Numbered from the stretch's first letter, positions 1-12,614 are shown. The stretch is DNA of 64,000 nt from Saururus chinensis (GCA_035235625.1 CP141144.1:18907014-18971013); one strand, 5' to 3'. The notes: generated by a model not told the origin, from the letters alone. Program-made: numbers and translations.

Positions 1-328
1 CCAACAAAATCATAAGGCTTTTAGTTACAAACTGACTAAAGTGCCCATAATTTATTCACAATAAGGCATACTCTGCCCCTGTGCTCTCTAGAACATAATT
101 ACTGTGACATTTTCTTTTTATAAGTCCTCCTTGCATCTAGGTTCCTCCCCCATACATTCCTCCACCTTAGCGCACAAATCCTATAGCATATTGTCCCATG
201 CAAAGCAAATGCCCAGCAGCTGCATTGAAGCTTCAATAAGAAAAACACCCAATTCCCAACCACACCACGAGATAGAAGATAACCCATTGCATAGGACTTC
301 AAGACCATCGTTCTAAGGCACAAAGATT
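1..328. other. Unassigned sequence
   Basis: No gene family is recognisable on either strand. The two short overlapping open frames of about 70 codons look like chance. Confidence 0.4.
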
Positions 329-721
329 GAGGTGTTAAAGGGTGGGGCCGGCCCGCTGATAGGTCAGGCTTGAGCTTAGCCTATTCACAATAGGGCCCGG
401 GTCCGACCCCATATGGAGTATGGGCTGGGCTGGGCCTTGATTTGATGCCCATGTGCCTTATTAGGCCCAGCCCAATCCGGGCCTAGTCAAGGATCATCAG
501 CCCAGACCAAGGCCTAACCGATGCTGATGGTCCATATGGCCTTATGGGCCTCTTGTGCCAAGCCTATAAGGCCTTATGAAGGCTATTCTTTTAAGAAATA
601 TCCTTTTAACAGGCCTGTAGGCCAGCCAAGCCTGGCACAACAGGCCTGAGGCCCGTGTCGGCTTGTTGGTGGAGGTGCGAGCTGGGCCAGCCTATTTCTG
701 GGCCGAGTCGGTTGACACCTC
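329..721. mobile_element. hAT-like MITE, GGCCC-rich
   Basis: The ends are a 10-bp imperfect terminal inverted repeat: GAGGTGTTAA on the left, and TTGACACCTC on the right, which reads GAGGTGTCAA in reverse. The inside is full of GGGCC, GGCCCA and GGGCTGGGC words, a composition common in plant hAT-type MITEs that end in (T)AGGGGTGTCAA. No 8-bp target duplication can be seen, so the exact ends and superfamily are an inference. It has no coding capacity. Confidence 0.45.
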
Positions 722-895
722 TACTCCAAGACTCCAATTTTAGAACAAAGTCTTTGCTAGAGCTGGGTCATATTAGGGGGGACATGGCATGTATCACCTA
801 CTAGTGAACATCAGCCAATTTCCTTTATGTTTGGACCAAATATATGTTAATGATTTGTTGTATTTTTTTTCTATTGCTCATATTTAATATTGTTA

Positions 896-1882
896 GGGTC
901 TGTTTCGATTGGTAGAAACTAAGAGAAAGGTAAAGGAAAGTAAATCCGGTTGAAAGAGAAATCAGAAGATTCTTAAAAATTTTCTATATTTTGGTTGCAC
1001 CAATGTCGATATAGAAAATTGAAACTTGAATCCACCAATAGTAGTAGTGGTGGTGATAGTGGCGGTAGCAGTGACAGTAGTATAGTGGTGGTAGAGGTGA
1101 TAACGGTGGTGGAGGTGGCAATGGAGGTAGTAGTGGCAATGACGATGGTAGTGGTGGCTGAGGTGACAGGTGTGGTGATGGCGATGGTATGATGGTGGTG
1201 GCATTGTTAGTGGTGGAAGCGGTGGTGGAGGTGACAGTGGTAACAATGGTGGTGGTGGTGGCAGTGGCTGTGGCGGTAGTAGAGGTGGGGGTGGAGGTAG
1301 CGATGGTAGTGCCTATTGTGGTGGCGATAGTAGTAGATGTGGTGGTGGTAGTGGCTGTGGTGATAGTAGTGGTTGCAGTTGTAGTAGTGATACTGGTAGC
1401 AGTAGTAGTGGAGATGGTGGTCGTGGCGGTGGCAGTGATCATGGTGGCGGTAGTGGTCGTGGTGGTGTTGGGGGTTGTGGTAGAGTCAGTGACAGCGATG
1501 GTGGTAGTAGTGGCGGCAGCGATGACAGTGACAATGGTGGTAATAGTAGCAATAGCGGTGAAAGTGGTAGTTGTGGTGGTTATTGGAGTAGTAGTAACGG
1601 CAGTGGTGACAGCGGTGATAATAGTAGTAGTAGTGGTAGTAGCGGTAATAACGGTAGTAGTGGTCGTAGTAGCAATGATGACGAAAAGGTTGACACAAGG
1701 AATATTAAAGGCATGGCTTTGATATATAAACTTTTTCCCAAAATTCAAAGTTTTTTTGCAATTTTTCATTTTTTTTCTTAGTTTCCCATTTAGTTTTTTT
1801 TTTCTATTGCATTATACAATAGAAAATAAGAAAATTTTAAAAAATTCTTTTTTTCTACTTTCCACCAATCTAAACATTCCCC
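896..1882 (+). mobile_element. Tourist-like (PIF/Harbinger) MITE with GGN-repeat interior
   Basis: The terminal inverted repeats start GGGTCTGTTTCGATTGG and end CCAATCTAAACATTCCCC. The element is flanked by TTA on both sides (893-895 and 1883-1885), the 3-bp TWA duplication typical of PIF/Harbinger. Both subterminal regions are A/G-rich on one side and T/C-rich on the other. About 1035-1680 is an imperfect GGT/GGC/AGT trinucleotide repeat with G on the plus strand. A second family member lies at 46466-47176 in the same orientation, with the same ends and the same type of interior. Long open frames in the repeat (poly-Val, Thr, Gly or Ser) are low-complexity artefacts. Confidence 0.75.
1035..1680 (+). 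repeat. GGN imperfect trinucleotide repeat inside the MITE
   Basis: About 640 bp of GGTGGT, GGTAGT and GGCGGT words with almost no C runs. The plus strand is strongly G-rich. It forms the core of the Tourist-like element around it. Confidence 0.85.
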
Positions 1883-1885
1883 TTA

Positions 1886-2787
1886 ATGATAGTAGCATAA
1901 TAGAAGCGGTCTTTGTCTCCATCCTCCCAAAGGCACTTCCCAACACAGGTCTGCCATGGACAAAGCTCCACTTTGAGTCGTTCATCTAATCCACGTCCCC
2001 TGGCCAATATCCGTCAAGATGCCCCTTCCATGAAACACCATCGATCAGAGCCAATCCCACAATTATGCCGAGCCCACAAGATCAATCTTTATTTCTATAA
2101 ACAACGCTAGTGAGGACTCCAGGTAATGAACTAGCAACATGCTTGACTCACCGGAAGTAAATGGGAGTACTGAGATCAAGCTAGGGCTTTCACAAAAAAT
2201 AAAAATCAAGCGACTTCAATACCCAACACAAACCCAAAGATTCATCTTTTTCGTCTTCAAAGCAGGGGGAAGATGTTGGTGGCAGTATGGTTAGGGGAGG
2301 ACGAAGGAGCACTTTGTTTTTCATTTGTAATTAATAAAGGGTAATAGGGTGGAGAAAGCATTTTTCATGTTTATATTGACAAAGAGCCTAGTGTAAGCCG
2401 CGCATAGGAGCCCTTGTTATTTAAGCTCGATGGTGCACGTGTTTGCATATTAGTGTCAAGTGTTACTCATGCTAAGTGAGCTAGCGGATGAGCCATCTAT
2501 CTCATAGATAAAGGGCTTCCATGCACAACATACACTAAGCTCATTATCCATGAGGAGCATAAAAAATACTTCCCTAGATGGAATGGGCCAAATCTCCTCT
2601 GTAGATGATTCAGTGGAATGCATTGCATTGGGGCAAAATTTTTTATTCACTAGGAATAGTGCATGCGCAAAAGCACGTGTAACATGTTTAAATTTCACTT
2701 GAACGATGACACTACCAAGAGGCATTTAGGTGTTTCTACATATTTGTATGTACTTACGCATTGGTAAAAAAATGTGTATTTCAAATA
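1886..2787. other. Unassigned intergenic sequence
   Basis: Nothing firm is seen. A minus-strand open frame of 89 codons at 2456-2725 resembles no family known to me and has no supporting start or promoter context. Confidence 0.4.
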
Positions 2788-3034
2788 CATTGTGTAATAT
2801 ACCTAATTTTTCTATGTTTCAAAAATTAAATATATAGAAAATAGGGTGTTTGACCTATTGACATTCTTAGTAAAATAACTACCTCCCTAGATAGAATTTG
2901 TGGCTGAAACTAATTTTATTAGAAAATAGACAGAAAGAGCTTCGAAACGCCACTAAGAACGTGTGAATCGGAGTTCAGATGAGGGTGATACAATTGTTCG
3001 AAGTTAAGCTTATTGCATAGGGCCCGTTTACCCG

Positions 3035-3345
3035 AATTAGATGCCCTACTCGTGTTTGGAATTGGATGTCCTACTCATGCTTAGAGTTAGATATCCTACT
3101 TGTGCTTAGAGTTGGATGTTCTACTCGTTCTTGGAGTTGGATGTCCTACTCGTACTTAGAGTTACTCGTACTTAGAGTTAGATGTCCTACTCATGCTTGG
3201 AGTTAGATATCCTACTCGCGCTTGGAGTTGGATGTCCTAATCGTATTAGGTATTAGGAGTCCTAAATGTGCTAAGAGTTAGGAGTCCTAAATATGCTAGG
3301 AGTTAGGAGTCCTAAACGTACTAGGAATTAGAAGTCTTAAAAGAA
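3035..3345 (+). repeat. 24-25 bp tandem repeats within LTR A
   Basis: Roughly a dozen degenerate copies. The first block repeats TACTCGTGCTTGGAGTTGGA-like units; the second shifts to AGGAGTCCTAAATGTGCT-like units of the same length. Confidence 0.8.
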
Positions 3346-4079
3346 CTAGGATTTTAAAGAGGGAGAGAGTCTTAGCGGGACAAGGACTCCTAGTAAGAAT
3401 AGGATTTCTAGCCCAAGTAGGAGTCCGAGGAGTGTTAGAAGTGGTGAAAAAAGTTGAAGGAGGGATCAACCATACATCTAGTTGGGTTAGACTCTTTTGA
3501 GACTGTTTTGAGCATGTATGGGGGTTGGTTTCCTGTTGGTAATGGGGCAGGGATTTTGGATTCCGGGATTGTAACTAAGGATGAGAGAGACCTAGAGGGG
3601 GAGGGCACCCAATAGCTTTAAAAGAGGCAGCCTCCCTCTTCTCCATCTCTTCCTTCCTCTTCCTTCTCTCAACAAGGACCTCCATAACCAGCAATTTCGA
3701 AGGCACAAATCAGCCACCTTTCGATTGAATCAAGGCCTAGAAGCATAGGAGAAAGGGCTAGGAGCTTTGGGGATGAATTGGTACAAGTAGGTGCTTCCTT
3801 TTACACCCTTAGGAATGAGGTTTTGATAGATATAATTTAGCCATAATTTAGCCTGATTCTAAGGGGGTTTCTGATGTCATGAATCATCCTTTACTTGTTT
3901 TGAATGATTATGATTTTATCGCTTATGTATATGGCTGAATTGTGCATACAATATCCTGATTTTTGTCAAGTAGATTAGTCTTAATTCATGGAAGCATGTT
4001 GCTGATTGTTGTTATCTACCATAGCCCTATGTTATGCATGAATGATTATAATTCTAGTCATGTTTATCATCCATAATTT

Positions 4080-4570
4080 GGGCATAAACTCTGCTGAATT
4101 TTATCCCTGGTTCATGGCCTTAGTTTAGGCCCTGCTTTAGCATATTTTATCCCTGGTTTGTGTCCTTTGTTTAGGCCATACTTTGGCCAATTTATTCCTT
4201 GATTCGTGGCCTTACATTAGGCCATACTTTGACCAAGTTAATCTTTGATTCGTGGCCTTACTTTAGGCCATACTTTGGCTAAGTTAATCTCTAATTCGTG
4301 GCCTTACATTAGGCCATACTTTGACCAAGTTAATCCCTGATTCGTGGCCTTACTTTAGGCCATACTTTGGCTAAGTTAATCTCTGATTCGTGGCCTTACT
4401 TTAGGCCATACCTTGGCCAATTTAATCCCTGATTCATGGCCTTAGTTTAGGCCATACTTTGCCTAATTAAATCCCTGATTTGAAGCCTTAGTTTAGGCTG
4501 CACATTGGTCAAGTAAATCCCTGATTTGATGCTTATGTTTTAGGCTCTACTTTGGCCAAATTAATACCAA
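4080..4570 (+). repeat. About 60 bp tandem repeats within LTR A
   Basis: Around eight degenerate units carry TTCGTGGCCTTA, TTTAGGCCATACTTTGG and AAGTTAATCTCTGA. Each unit holds a short GGCC palindrome context (TGGCCTTA...TAGGCCATA). Confidence 0.8.
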
Positions 4571-5181
4571 ATTCTTAGCATTGATTTATGCTATAATCAT
4601 GCTGAGAGAACACCTAAATCTCAACCCTAGTTTAGGTTGTATTGTTGCATATCTAATACTTGATTCTCAGCTTTGTTTTAGATTATAATCTTGCTAAATG
4701 AATCCTTAATGTTAGAGCCTTAGTTCATGATTTGTTTCAGCCTATGTTGTCTTTGAATTCCAGCCTTGATTGTGATATACCTTAGGTTGATTATTGATGC
4801 TTGTTTCAGCTTGAACTTGTCATGTTAGGTGGTTGACTTGAGATATGCATCTCAGCCCCAAAATCCTTGTCATTATAATGTTGAATTGGTCAGTTCATCT
4901 CAGCATGAGTCTGAGTTCTTGTCATGTTGATCATTCTGATGGTTGCATTTATTATTGTTGTGTTAAGTTATATAAGTAAATTAAGGTTAATAAAGACTAT
5001 CAAGATATTTTGGTTATCTTTGGATTGGGGGGAGAACACCTATTCAAGGTAATGACTAAATACCCTCTTTAGGGTCGGGACCAGTTCATGAAGTGAACGG
5101 GGCCCTGACATAGAATTTTACCTTGGTTATTGAACTGAGGGTTGTTATGGAATGTTCTTGGAGTCAAAGTTTAAGCTCACA

Positions 5182-5592
5182 ATAATAGCCATGGCGGTAA
5201 TCTTTCAGACGTTTGTGGTCTCTGATCCTTTTGGGACGATGGATCCCTGCAAATGCGCAAACTAGGTTTTTGAGCATCATGGAAGGCTCATCTACCTCCG
5301 GCCAGTGTGTCCATGAGCACAGCTGGTACCTACATCTCTAGGCTCATGGCTGATCCAAGTGGATCTCTAGAGATGCTAGGATTTCTGATAATAGCCATGA
5401 CGGTAATCTTTTAGACCCTTGTGGTCTCCGCTCCTTTGGGACGATGGATCCCTGCAAACGCGCAAACTAGGTTTTTGAGCATCATGGAAGGCTCATCTAC
5501 CTCCGGCCAGTGTGTCCATGAGCACAGCTGGTACCTACATCTCTAGGCCCATGGCTGATCCAAGTGGATCTCTAGAGATGCTAGGATTTCTG
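5182..5592 (+). repeat. 206 bp tandem duplication within LTR A
   Basis: Two nearly identical copies start at 5182 and 5388 with ATAATAGCCATG and end with GATGCTAGGATTTCTG. Few mismatches are visible, so this is more recent than the rest of the LTR. Confidence 0.85.
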
Positions 5593-6486
5593 TTAGCATA
5601 CACTTACTCCTTTGAGCGGGAGTCGGTATTTTCAGGTAACAATTAGTACATTGTTTCCTGAACGGTTTCCATTGTTTTGTGCATTGTGATGGTCTTCATT
5701 GGTTAAAGATCAGCCCATGTTTTTGAGTTATGTGTTCTATATATTACCCTTATGTGGTACGGTTTGCAGGATGTTAGCATTAATTATTGAACAAGGGTTG
5801 TGAGATAATTAATAACATTGTTTGATATTGCTTGTTAATTAGACAAGTAGAACGATTAAAAGACTTGCATAAAATGTAGGTTGCTTTAAAATACTTAAGC
5901 ATTGCATGGGTGATGCTATGCTTCTTAGTATAGTGTAGTTTTAGGTAGAACTACGTGTAGATCCGATCTTGTTGAAAACATTGGAGATGTTGTCTAATGA
6001 GTACGTAGGCAACTAACATCGGGTGATGTTGGCCCGATCCGAAAAATACGAATAAAACCTTTTGTCCATTGGAAGCTCTTCTCCTGAAGGCGGAGATGCT
6101 CTATTGTAGTTGTGGTTGTTGTTTGGTTTGCTTTATTGCAGATTCTCCAGGCGACGACAAGTGAGACCAAGCCAAGTGAGCTCAAGAGGTTTTCGCATTT
6201 TTGAAACTCCGATACGTAAGTGTACCTTAAGCGTGAGAGTCAATTTGTTATTTATTTTTAGACGGGTGATAGACTTGTACTTAGATGGATGAGCTGGTCT
6301 TTATGAATTTTCAGACGTTAAATAATATCATATGATTTGATATTCGTATTTGTGAACCCCAGTTATCATGACCTGGATATTTAATCGGATGATTTGTTTT
6401 GTGTTTAAGAAAAAAAATATTATCGTGATCTATCGTGTGTCCTTTATTGTAACAAGGGTTTTTAAAATCCGGGTCGTGACACATTG

Positions 6487-6811
6487 TGTATCCAATGTTG
6501 CTAGATAATTGTCAAGTTGTACACCAAAGTTTTGGTGTCCAGAAATGATAAAATTAGCAATACTATATCTGCCGGAAGCGTAAGACCACCAAGTAAATGT
6601 TGAATATCAATAATACACCATTCTTTAATTAAATCTATCAACACATATTTCCTTCATGAGTCACCCACAACATACCAAAAGAAGAAAAAGTTACAATATG
6701 CCAAATTAATGATTACCATAAAAAAGAACGTAAAGGGATGCACATAGTCCCATATTGTTAGGAACATACTAAAAATATGTTTTATACCCTAAAAAAATAC
6801 GTTAAGTAAAG
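6487..6811. other. Unassigned AT-rich sequence
   Basis: No open frame or repeat of note. It continues the pre-insertion sequence of LTR A, because the word CATTGTGTA lies on both sides. Confidence 0.35.
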
Positions 6812-8041
6812 TCCACCCTCAATGGTTGCAGAGAGCTCCCAATGTATTGGCCGTGTATGTCGTGCGAGAATGGTAAATCCAGCGTGGGATGCATTTCGTT
6901 CAATGAATTTGTTCAAGATGAATCCACCAATGACCCCACTTTGGACCCTTAAACTTGGTTAATATGCAAGAATGTGAGGATACAGTTTATTCAAAATGTA
7001 GAAACTTGAAAGATGAATATAGTACCACGTGCCTCATGAATATGGTTCATATCAAAAGTAAAATTTGACAACACGTAATGACGAACCTCACGATGACCCG
7101 CATGAGCTTACAATTACAATGACCCGCCTCATACAAATGGATCTCTATCAATATTATTTCCAACATTGGCCTATTTAAAATTCTATATATATTATACCCA
7201 TTGAATTATGAAAATCAATATTGTAACATGGAACATCTATTATGCATTATAGAAGGATAGCACTGCATCTTGGTAATGCAATGAGTATAACAAGCATATA
7301 CTTTTTATATAAGGTGTTGAAAATGTAATAGAAGTAGAGAACCATTAGCATGAATCAAGGCATGCTTAAAAGAAGAAAAAAAAGAAAAAGACAAAACAAA
7401 TGACATGTACAAACTACAATTATTTATCATATGGTTACCAAAAAAATAAATACATAACCAACATATCATATAAACGCATATGGAGGCTGAAACGTTTTAA
7501 GCCTATTATGCAAATGAGTTTCTTGCTCATCAAAGTGTGCATTTTCAATTCGGAGTTCATTCTTGCTTTGGGACAATCCTAATGTTTTGGCATCTAGTCA
7601 TTAATCTCATGGGTGTGTTCCGCCCTCATTCTCCGAATCCCTACAATTTGAACAACTAGTGAAGTTGTTTCGTAATTACTATCACCACTATGCAATCCAT
7701 AGTCAATTATTTCTTGCATACATTTCTTTAGGTGCCCCATATCAAAACCATTAACATCCAATTTAGCCAGTTTGGAAGTATTAGTTTCCATCATATGATT
7801 GACCCCCAAGTAGTTAGTCCTAGACAAACTAAGGGCAAGAGCTATGTAATCAAGCATGTGCATTATTCCCTTATCTTCATGTTCTTGCATATTAACCAGA
7901 CTTAAGGATCCGAAGTGGGGTCATTGTGGATTCATCTTGAACAAATCCATTGAATGAAAGAAATTTCACACTGGATTTTCTATCTTCACATGACATACAC
8001 AACTAGTACATTGGGAGCTCTCTGCAACCATTGAGGATGGA
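6812..8041. repeat. Inverted repeat with two about 165 bp arms
   Basis: The left arm at about 6812-6980 and the reverse complement of the right arm at about 7876-8041 share CCTCAATGGTTGCAGAGAGC, TTTGTTCAAGATGAATCCAC and GGTTAATATGCAAGAA. The arms face each other across about 900 bp. Both carry the same exon-like reading (CRELPMY...FVQDES), so this looks like an inverted partial duplication of a gene piece rather than a classical transposon end. Confidence 0.7.
7228..7370. repeat. Dispersed repeat, copy 1 of 2
   Basis: About 145 bp share ATTATAGAAGGA, CTTGGTAATGCA, TTTATATAAGGTGTTG and AGCATGAATCAAG-type words with 10255-10395 in the same orientation. Confidence 0.7.
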
Positions 8042-8480
8042 TATTTGGAATATATAAAAAGTTTATTTTAATAATAAAAAATTATGAAAGTGTCACAAAA
8101 AACACATTCTATGTAATTGGTGTAAGAATTAATTCTAAAACTTCAATCACCTATATGAGGATTACCAATCTTGAAACAACCATGTTCTTTGTCAGCTGAG
8201 ACGTGACTCTTGCCATTGACCTTACACAATTCATCGTATGCATCTCTAATAACAATAACATTATTTATTGCCTCCTCCTCATCCGTGACTCACATTGAAG
8301 TGCGTTCAGGAGATTGAATCATCTTGGGTTGCAACATTGGTACTGACCATGTACCCAATATCAGAACTAATCTCAGTAGGTTCATAAACTCAATGTCAGA
8401 GACAATCTCCAAATCAAGAGAATGATTTCTTGTAGTAGACATCAACATGATACAAATAGGCATCTTCAAATTAAAAGAAA
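7594..8480 (-). pseudogene. Unidentified gene remnant
   Basis: Three separate minus-strand stretches read like exons. About 8165-8285 gives a segment containing NNVIVIRDAYDELCKVNGKS, followed by an AT/GT-like donor. About 7880-8035 holds a CRELPMY...FVQDES segment interrupted by a stop. 7594-7890 is open for 98 codons (MQEHEDKG...RAEHTHEIND). I do not recognise the family, and no intact start-to-stop model can be drawn. The middle segment is repeated in inverted orientation at 6812-6980. It could be a decayed host gene or a transposon-carried fragment. Confidence 0.3.
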
Positions 8481-8499
8481 TAGACTATGTTGTATTCTT

Positions 8500-11400
8500 T
8501 TGAGCTGCCCTAAAAATACGAACCATAGCCTGTACAACATATGTGACTTTTTAAAATACATGTAACATGGGCTGGTAGTTTACAACATATAACACATGCA
8601 TATTATCAAAGCAATGAACAATTCAATATATGGAAATTGTAAATAAGGAGAAAAAATAACAGCATATGAAGCTTAATATTCAAACAAGGCTAGAGTATTC
8701 CACGCAGAATTAATCCTAGTATATTGGAAAAGGAAATGTTAAACTGAATACCAAAATTGCATACCATGATTGACATCCATGCCTAGAGAAATAAAGACAA
8801 GTCCAAGTAGATCCTCCATCACAACCGGAGAAGCTCAGACTTTGTAGCTTTTACAAACATGGGCATGGCAAATGATAAGGCAAATATACTATTAATGAAT
8901 GAACATATTTAAATGCCCATTATCCTGACTAATTAAATACCAATTAATGGGATAGAAATCATAGATCCATCATTGTACATGCCCAAAAATAAAATTAACC
9001 TCAATAAATGTTAGCTTAATTAGGAACGTTTCAAAAAATAAATAATCGATAGGTATGTAGAACCAAATTAAATGCAATAATTACAAAAGTTATTTACTAA
9101 ATATAACATTATCAAGGTCTTAAATATAGTCATCCACTACGAATAGAAAATTGCCAAAATGTCATTATGTAAGGCAAATCAAGAAAGGAAGTTTAATCAA
9201 TTGCAAATTCATGTGTTGTAATAAAATACACATCTCCATGTTCCAATTTGATAAAGTTTGGTTGTCAAATAATAATCATTTAGTCTAGATTATTATTATT
9301 ATTTGATATATATCCTTATACCTAAATTATTCGTTAACAAAGACTCAATTTACACTATATGGAATCACTACATCGCGGGATGTGGCCATTTTATAAATGC
9401 TAATGTGTCAAGGGTTTTCTTACTCTTTCGGAAGTATTATAACAATAATGTAGGTTCTTCTCCCAAAAAATTGTTCCTACCAAGTAGTATGCATCTATAA
9501 TTCAAAAGTGCTAGCCATGCAAACAAGTATAAGTATAAAAGAATTATTTATTAGAATGTAATGGGGACAACTCATTGAATATGTCCTAAGTATTTATCTC
9601 AAAAATATCTACAGCCTCTTGTATATAATAATAGTAGTTGCAACCAACGATAGAAGTTGGATCTTGTCACCTAGAGGGCCAGTTATTGCTAGAGAGTCAA
9701 TTGTAGAGGAAAATAAAATGAGGAAGATAGTCTAGCAAAGCTTACAACATAGAAGAGTAAAAAGAGCACCTTGTTTGATAGTCAATTGTCAAAATAGATT
9801 GACCAAGCCGTTGAATGGAGAAGGCTAACCAATAGCTAAAAGTAAAAAAAAATTACTTTGGAGAGTAAGTTATGCCAGAAATGATGGAGGAATACATTGA
9901 AGAAAGACCACAATAAAGAAGAAGAGTAACAATAATATATTGATTTAAAGATTATAACCAAAATTTATAAAAATGAAAAGTAAACCATTCTAAGGTTTAT
10001 ATTATGACAGAATGTATCAGGAGTATGATATGCTCTACAACATATTAGGTATACAATTTGGTAGGTCGACAACATAGTCCCATCACACAACATTAGCTTC
10101 GTAACATAATGGACTCATGTGACGCACTACACAAGGATCCTAAAATGATAGACTTACAAGAGAAAAGGATCTACAAGATGTGGGGTCTACAATGTTACTC
10201 ACATAGGTACTATATAGTGGCATGAATTATAACACGATGAGACATAACAGGATTGTAACACTAAGTATTTATTACACATTATAGAAGGACAATATTGGGT
10301 CTTGGTAATACACTTGGTATAATAGTTATACACTTTATATAAGGTGTTAGAAATGTAATAAAAATAGAGAGCCATTAGCATGAATCAAGCACATCTACTC
10401 AAAGAATAAGGAGAAAAATAATTGAAGAATACACATAATTGAATTGCCCATTTGCATAATCTACAATGCGCTCTCTCAAATATAGATTTGATGACACCCA
10501 ATGCTTCGACTCATTTTGATGAATACAACATTGGATTCATAATAAGGACCACTAATCAAATGGCTTGTCATGCGTGCGCTCACATTACCACTTCTAACCC
10601 CCTATTCATATTTTTTTCCCATATCAATACTAAAATGTAAGTATGGCCGCGTGCTATTGTATGTAACCATCAATCAGATGCCTCGTCATGCATAGGATTA
10701 CACTACCACTTGTGATATTCAATTCATATTAAGTTTATTCTTACCATTAGTAAACTATTACTATGAGTGTATGCTCTTGTTTTTTAGCATGAGGTTGGGC
10801 ATCAACGGACAACGGATTTCCTTTTTTTGTAATAGGCAACATTTGTAAGGCATATAGGTTTGAATCACCACTTGTGTGTTACTATTCAATTGATCTTTCA
10901 ATTCCTAGTGAATCATGGCAAAGTGAGACACAAATTTTAATCAAAGGGGTAAAAAAAATATACATGTATAAAATATAAGTAATTATAACAACTATAACAG
11001 GAAAACTAGTAGCTTTTTAGTTGCATTAAGTGTTTTCATTTATTTTATTTGATAAACTTATTCCCCTATTGTCTAACAAAGATCAACAACATAGCTCTTA
11101 CACCTAAACCCATTGATAGCAGTTAACATAATTTTTGGTGGCGTTCATTTAATGGAGATTTTTTGTGTGTCCCAAATGAAGCCTAATGCATAGTTACATT
11201 ATATTTATCTCACAAGCCATGGTGATTGGTTGACCTCCTTGACTGAAATGTGAATCCACCCATAATAAAGTCTATTAATGTTTGTAACATCTTGGATAAG
11301 TTCGGTAAGAATAATACTTTTCTTTGACATTGAGGGTGACTAACATGGCGACAGAGTAGGAAAAAAAGTCACATTTCCAAAAAAATTTGTGTTGTTTATG

Positions 11401-12226
11401 TTTTCTTTTTCTTTTTCTATTTATCTTGTTCTTAAATGGACAATTTACATTTGCTTCTCTTGCCGTTGGCAGGGCTATTCATTGTTCCACGTATGTTCAT
11501 ACAATGAGGAATACTCCACATGCTATAATCAACCTATTATGTTATTAAAGCACACTTATGCACAATAAAAATTATACAATTCTATTATTTAAACCACAAA
11601 CTATATGAACAACATATTCATTGTACCTACGAGATGACCACAATATCAATACTCAATATTTACCATACTAATAATTGCAGTAACACAATAAAAGTAACTT
11701 GCATACACTGAGAAAAAAATTCAAAAAAGTAAAACCTACACAATCGTTTCACCTTTGAAGTTGTTACTATTTATAGAATATACTACTTATTAACGAACTA
11801 TTTAGTAGTGTTTTCATACACAAGTTCTAGTATACTTCGACACTAAAGCATATAGAGTTTTCAATCCAATGGCTCAAGATGACCAGTCACTAAATCCCAC
11901 TTTGTATTACAATTACAAGGTTTGCACCCATTGTGTTGAATGGGGTGTACGTCATAGCACTTTGATACAGGAAAATGGTAGAACTAAACCTTTTCATGCC
12001 AACTCCAAGCAATTCATAACACTCTTGTTTGTAAACATCCCATATATTGCTATTCTGTAGCCAAGAAAAACGATCTTATCAAAAGTATGGAATAAGAAGC
12101 ATGACACCCTAGATAAGATCGATGAAATTGGGACCATAGAAAACCTACAAGTATGAGTCCAAGATCACTTAGGATAGGTAGATAGTGTATAGATGTCTAA
12201 GACATTGTGGTACACATGTAATAGAT
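8500..12226. other. AT-rich intergenic DNA without a recognisable gene
   Basis: Open frames are short (60-65 codons) and match no family I know. The only structure noted is the dispersed repeat at 10255-10395. Confidence 0.4.
10255..10395. repeat. Dispersed repeat, copy 2 of 2
   Basis: Direct-orientation relative of 7228-7370, sharing CATTATAGAAGGACAAT-like, TTTATATAAGGTGTTAG and CATTAGCATGAATCAAG. Confidence 0.7.
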
Positions 12227-12229
12227 CTA

Positions 12230-12614
12230 AAAAACCCTCTCACCCTCTAAGGAAAACCTTTCTTCCAAATCTCGAAGCATGAGTCTCATAGGGTAAAACA
12301 ATTGAATCAGTTTGAAGGCTTTGAGCGTCAAAGGCAAAAACCCGTGAGCAATATGGCCTACAACCACAGGTGGTTCCCTCCCAAAAGAAGACAACGCTCG
12401 AATGCTAGTTGAACCAACCCAAATCCATCTCCAAGTCCTTGAATCGAAACACACAATAATATGACTCAAAAGTAGTATGTGACGAAATGAAACAAACAAC
12501 CCTATAATGCCACTCATCAAATGGGTTGACAATAAGTATGTATTTAGAAGATGAGAATTGTGTTTGGGGGCGTGGAATAATTACCCACTTTTTAGTAGTT
12601 GGACGATAGACATA
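12230..12614 (-). pseudogene. F-box-associated-domain pseudogene, downstream half
   Basis: On the minus strand the segment begins at the CACTA insertion point and reads YVYRPTTKKWVIIPRP. This is the '(Y)NPxTKxWxxLP' core of plant F-box-associated (FBA/kelch-like) C-terminal domains. It continues through HYRVVCFISS to FESYY. After a frameshift, near 12430, it continues CVFDSRTWRW-like, then STSIRALSSFGREPPVVVG and GHIAHGF, matching the usual FBA order (shared cytosolic substrate-recognition half of SCF E3 adaptors). The frameshift and the transposon insertion make it non-functional. The upstream half lies at 17167-17330. Confidence 0.6.
12612..12614. repeat. Left target-site duplication ATA of the CACTA element
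   Basis: The ATA at 12612-12614 equals the ATA at 17167-17169, giving the 3-bp duplication expected for CACTA transposition. Confidence 0.8.

Larger units (their letters stand above)
2793..6481 (+). mobile_element. Solo LTR A, about 3.7 kb, Ty3/gypsy-type long LTR
   Basis: The element starts TGTAATATACC and ends GGGTCGTGACA. It is flanked by exact 5-bp duplications, CATTG at 2788-2792 and 6482-6486. No gag or pol region is present, so it reads as a solo LTR left by recombination between two LTRs. Its 3' part (about 5940-6050) matches LTR B at 39650-39770 around the words GTAGGCAACTAACA and GTAGGCAACCAACA. Three internal tandem arrays explain its size. A fossil element; family inferred from the ends. 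Confidence 0.75.

Noticed and set aside
984-1769. Long poly-Thr, poly-Val and His-rich open frames
   Set aside because: They come from the GGN trinucleotide repeat of the MITE read in several frames. No start context, domain or codon pattern supports a gene.
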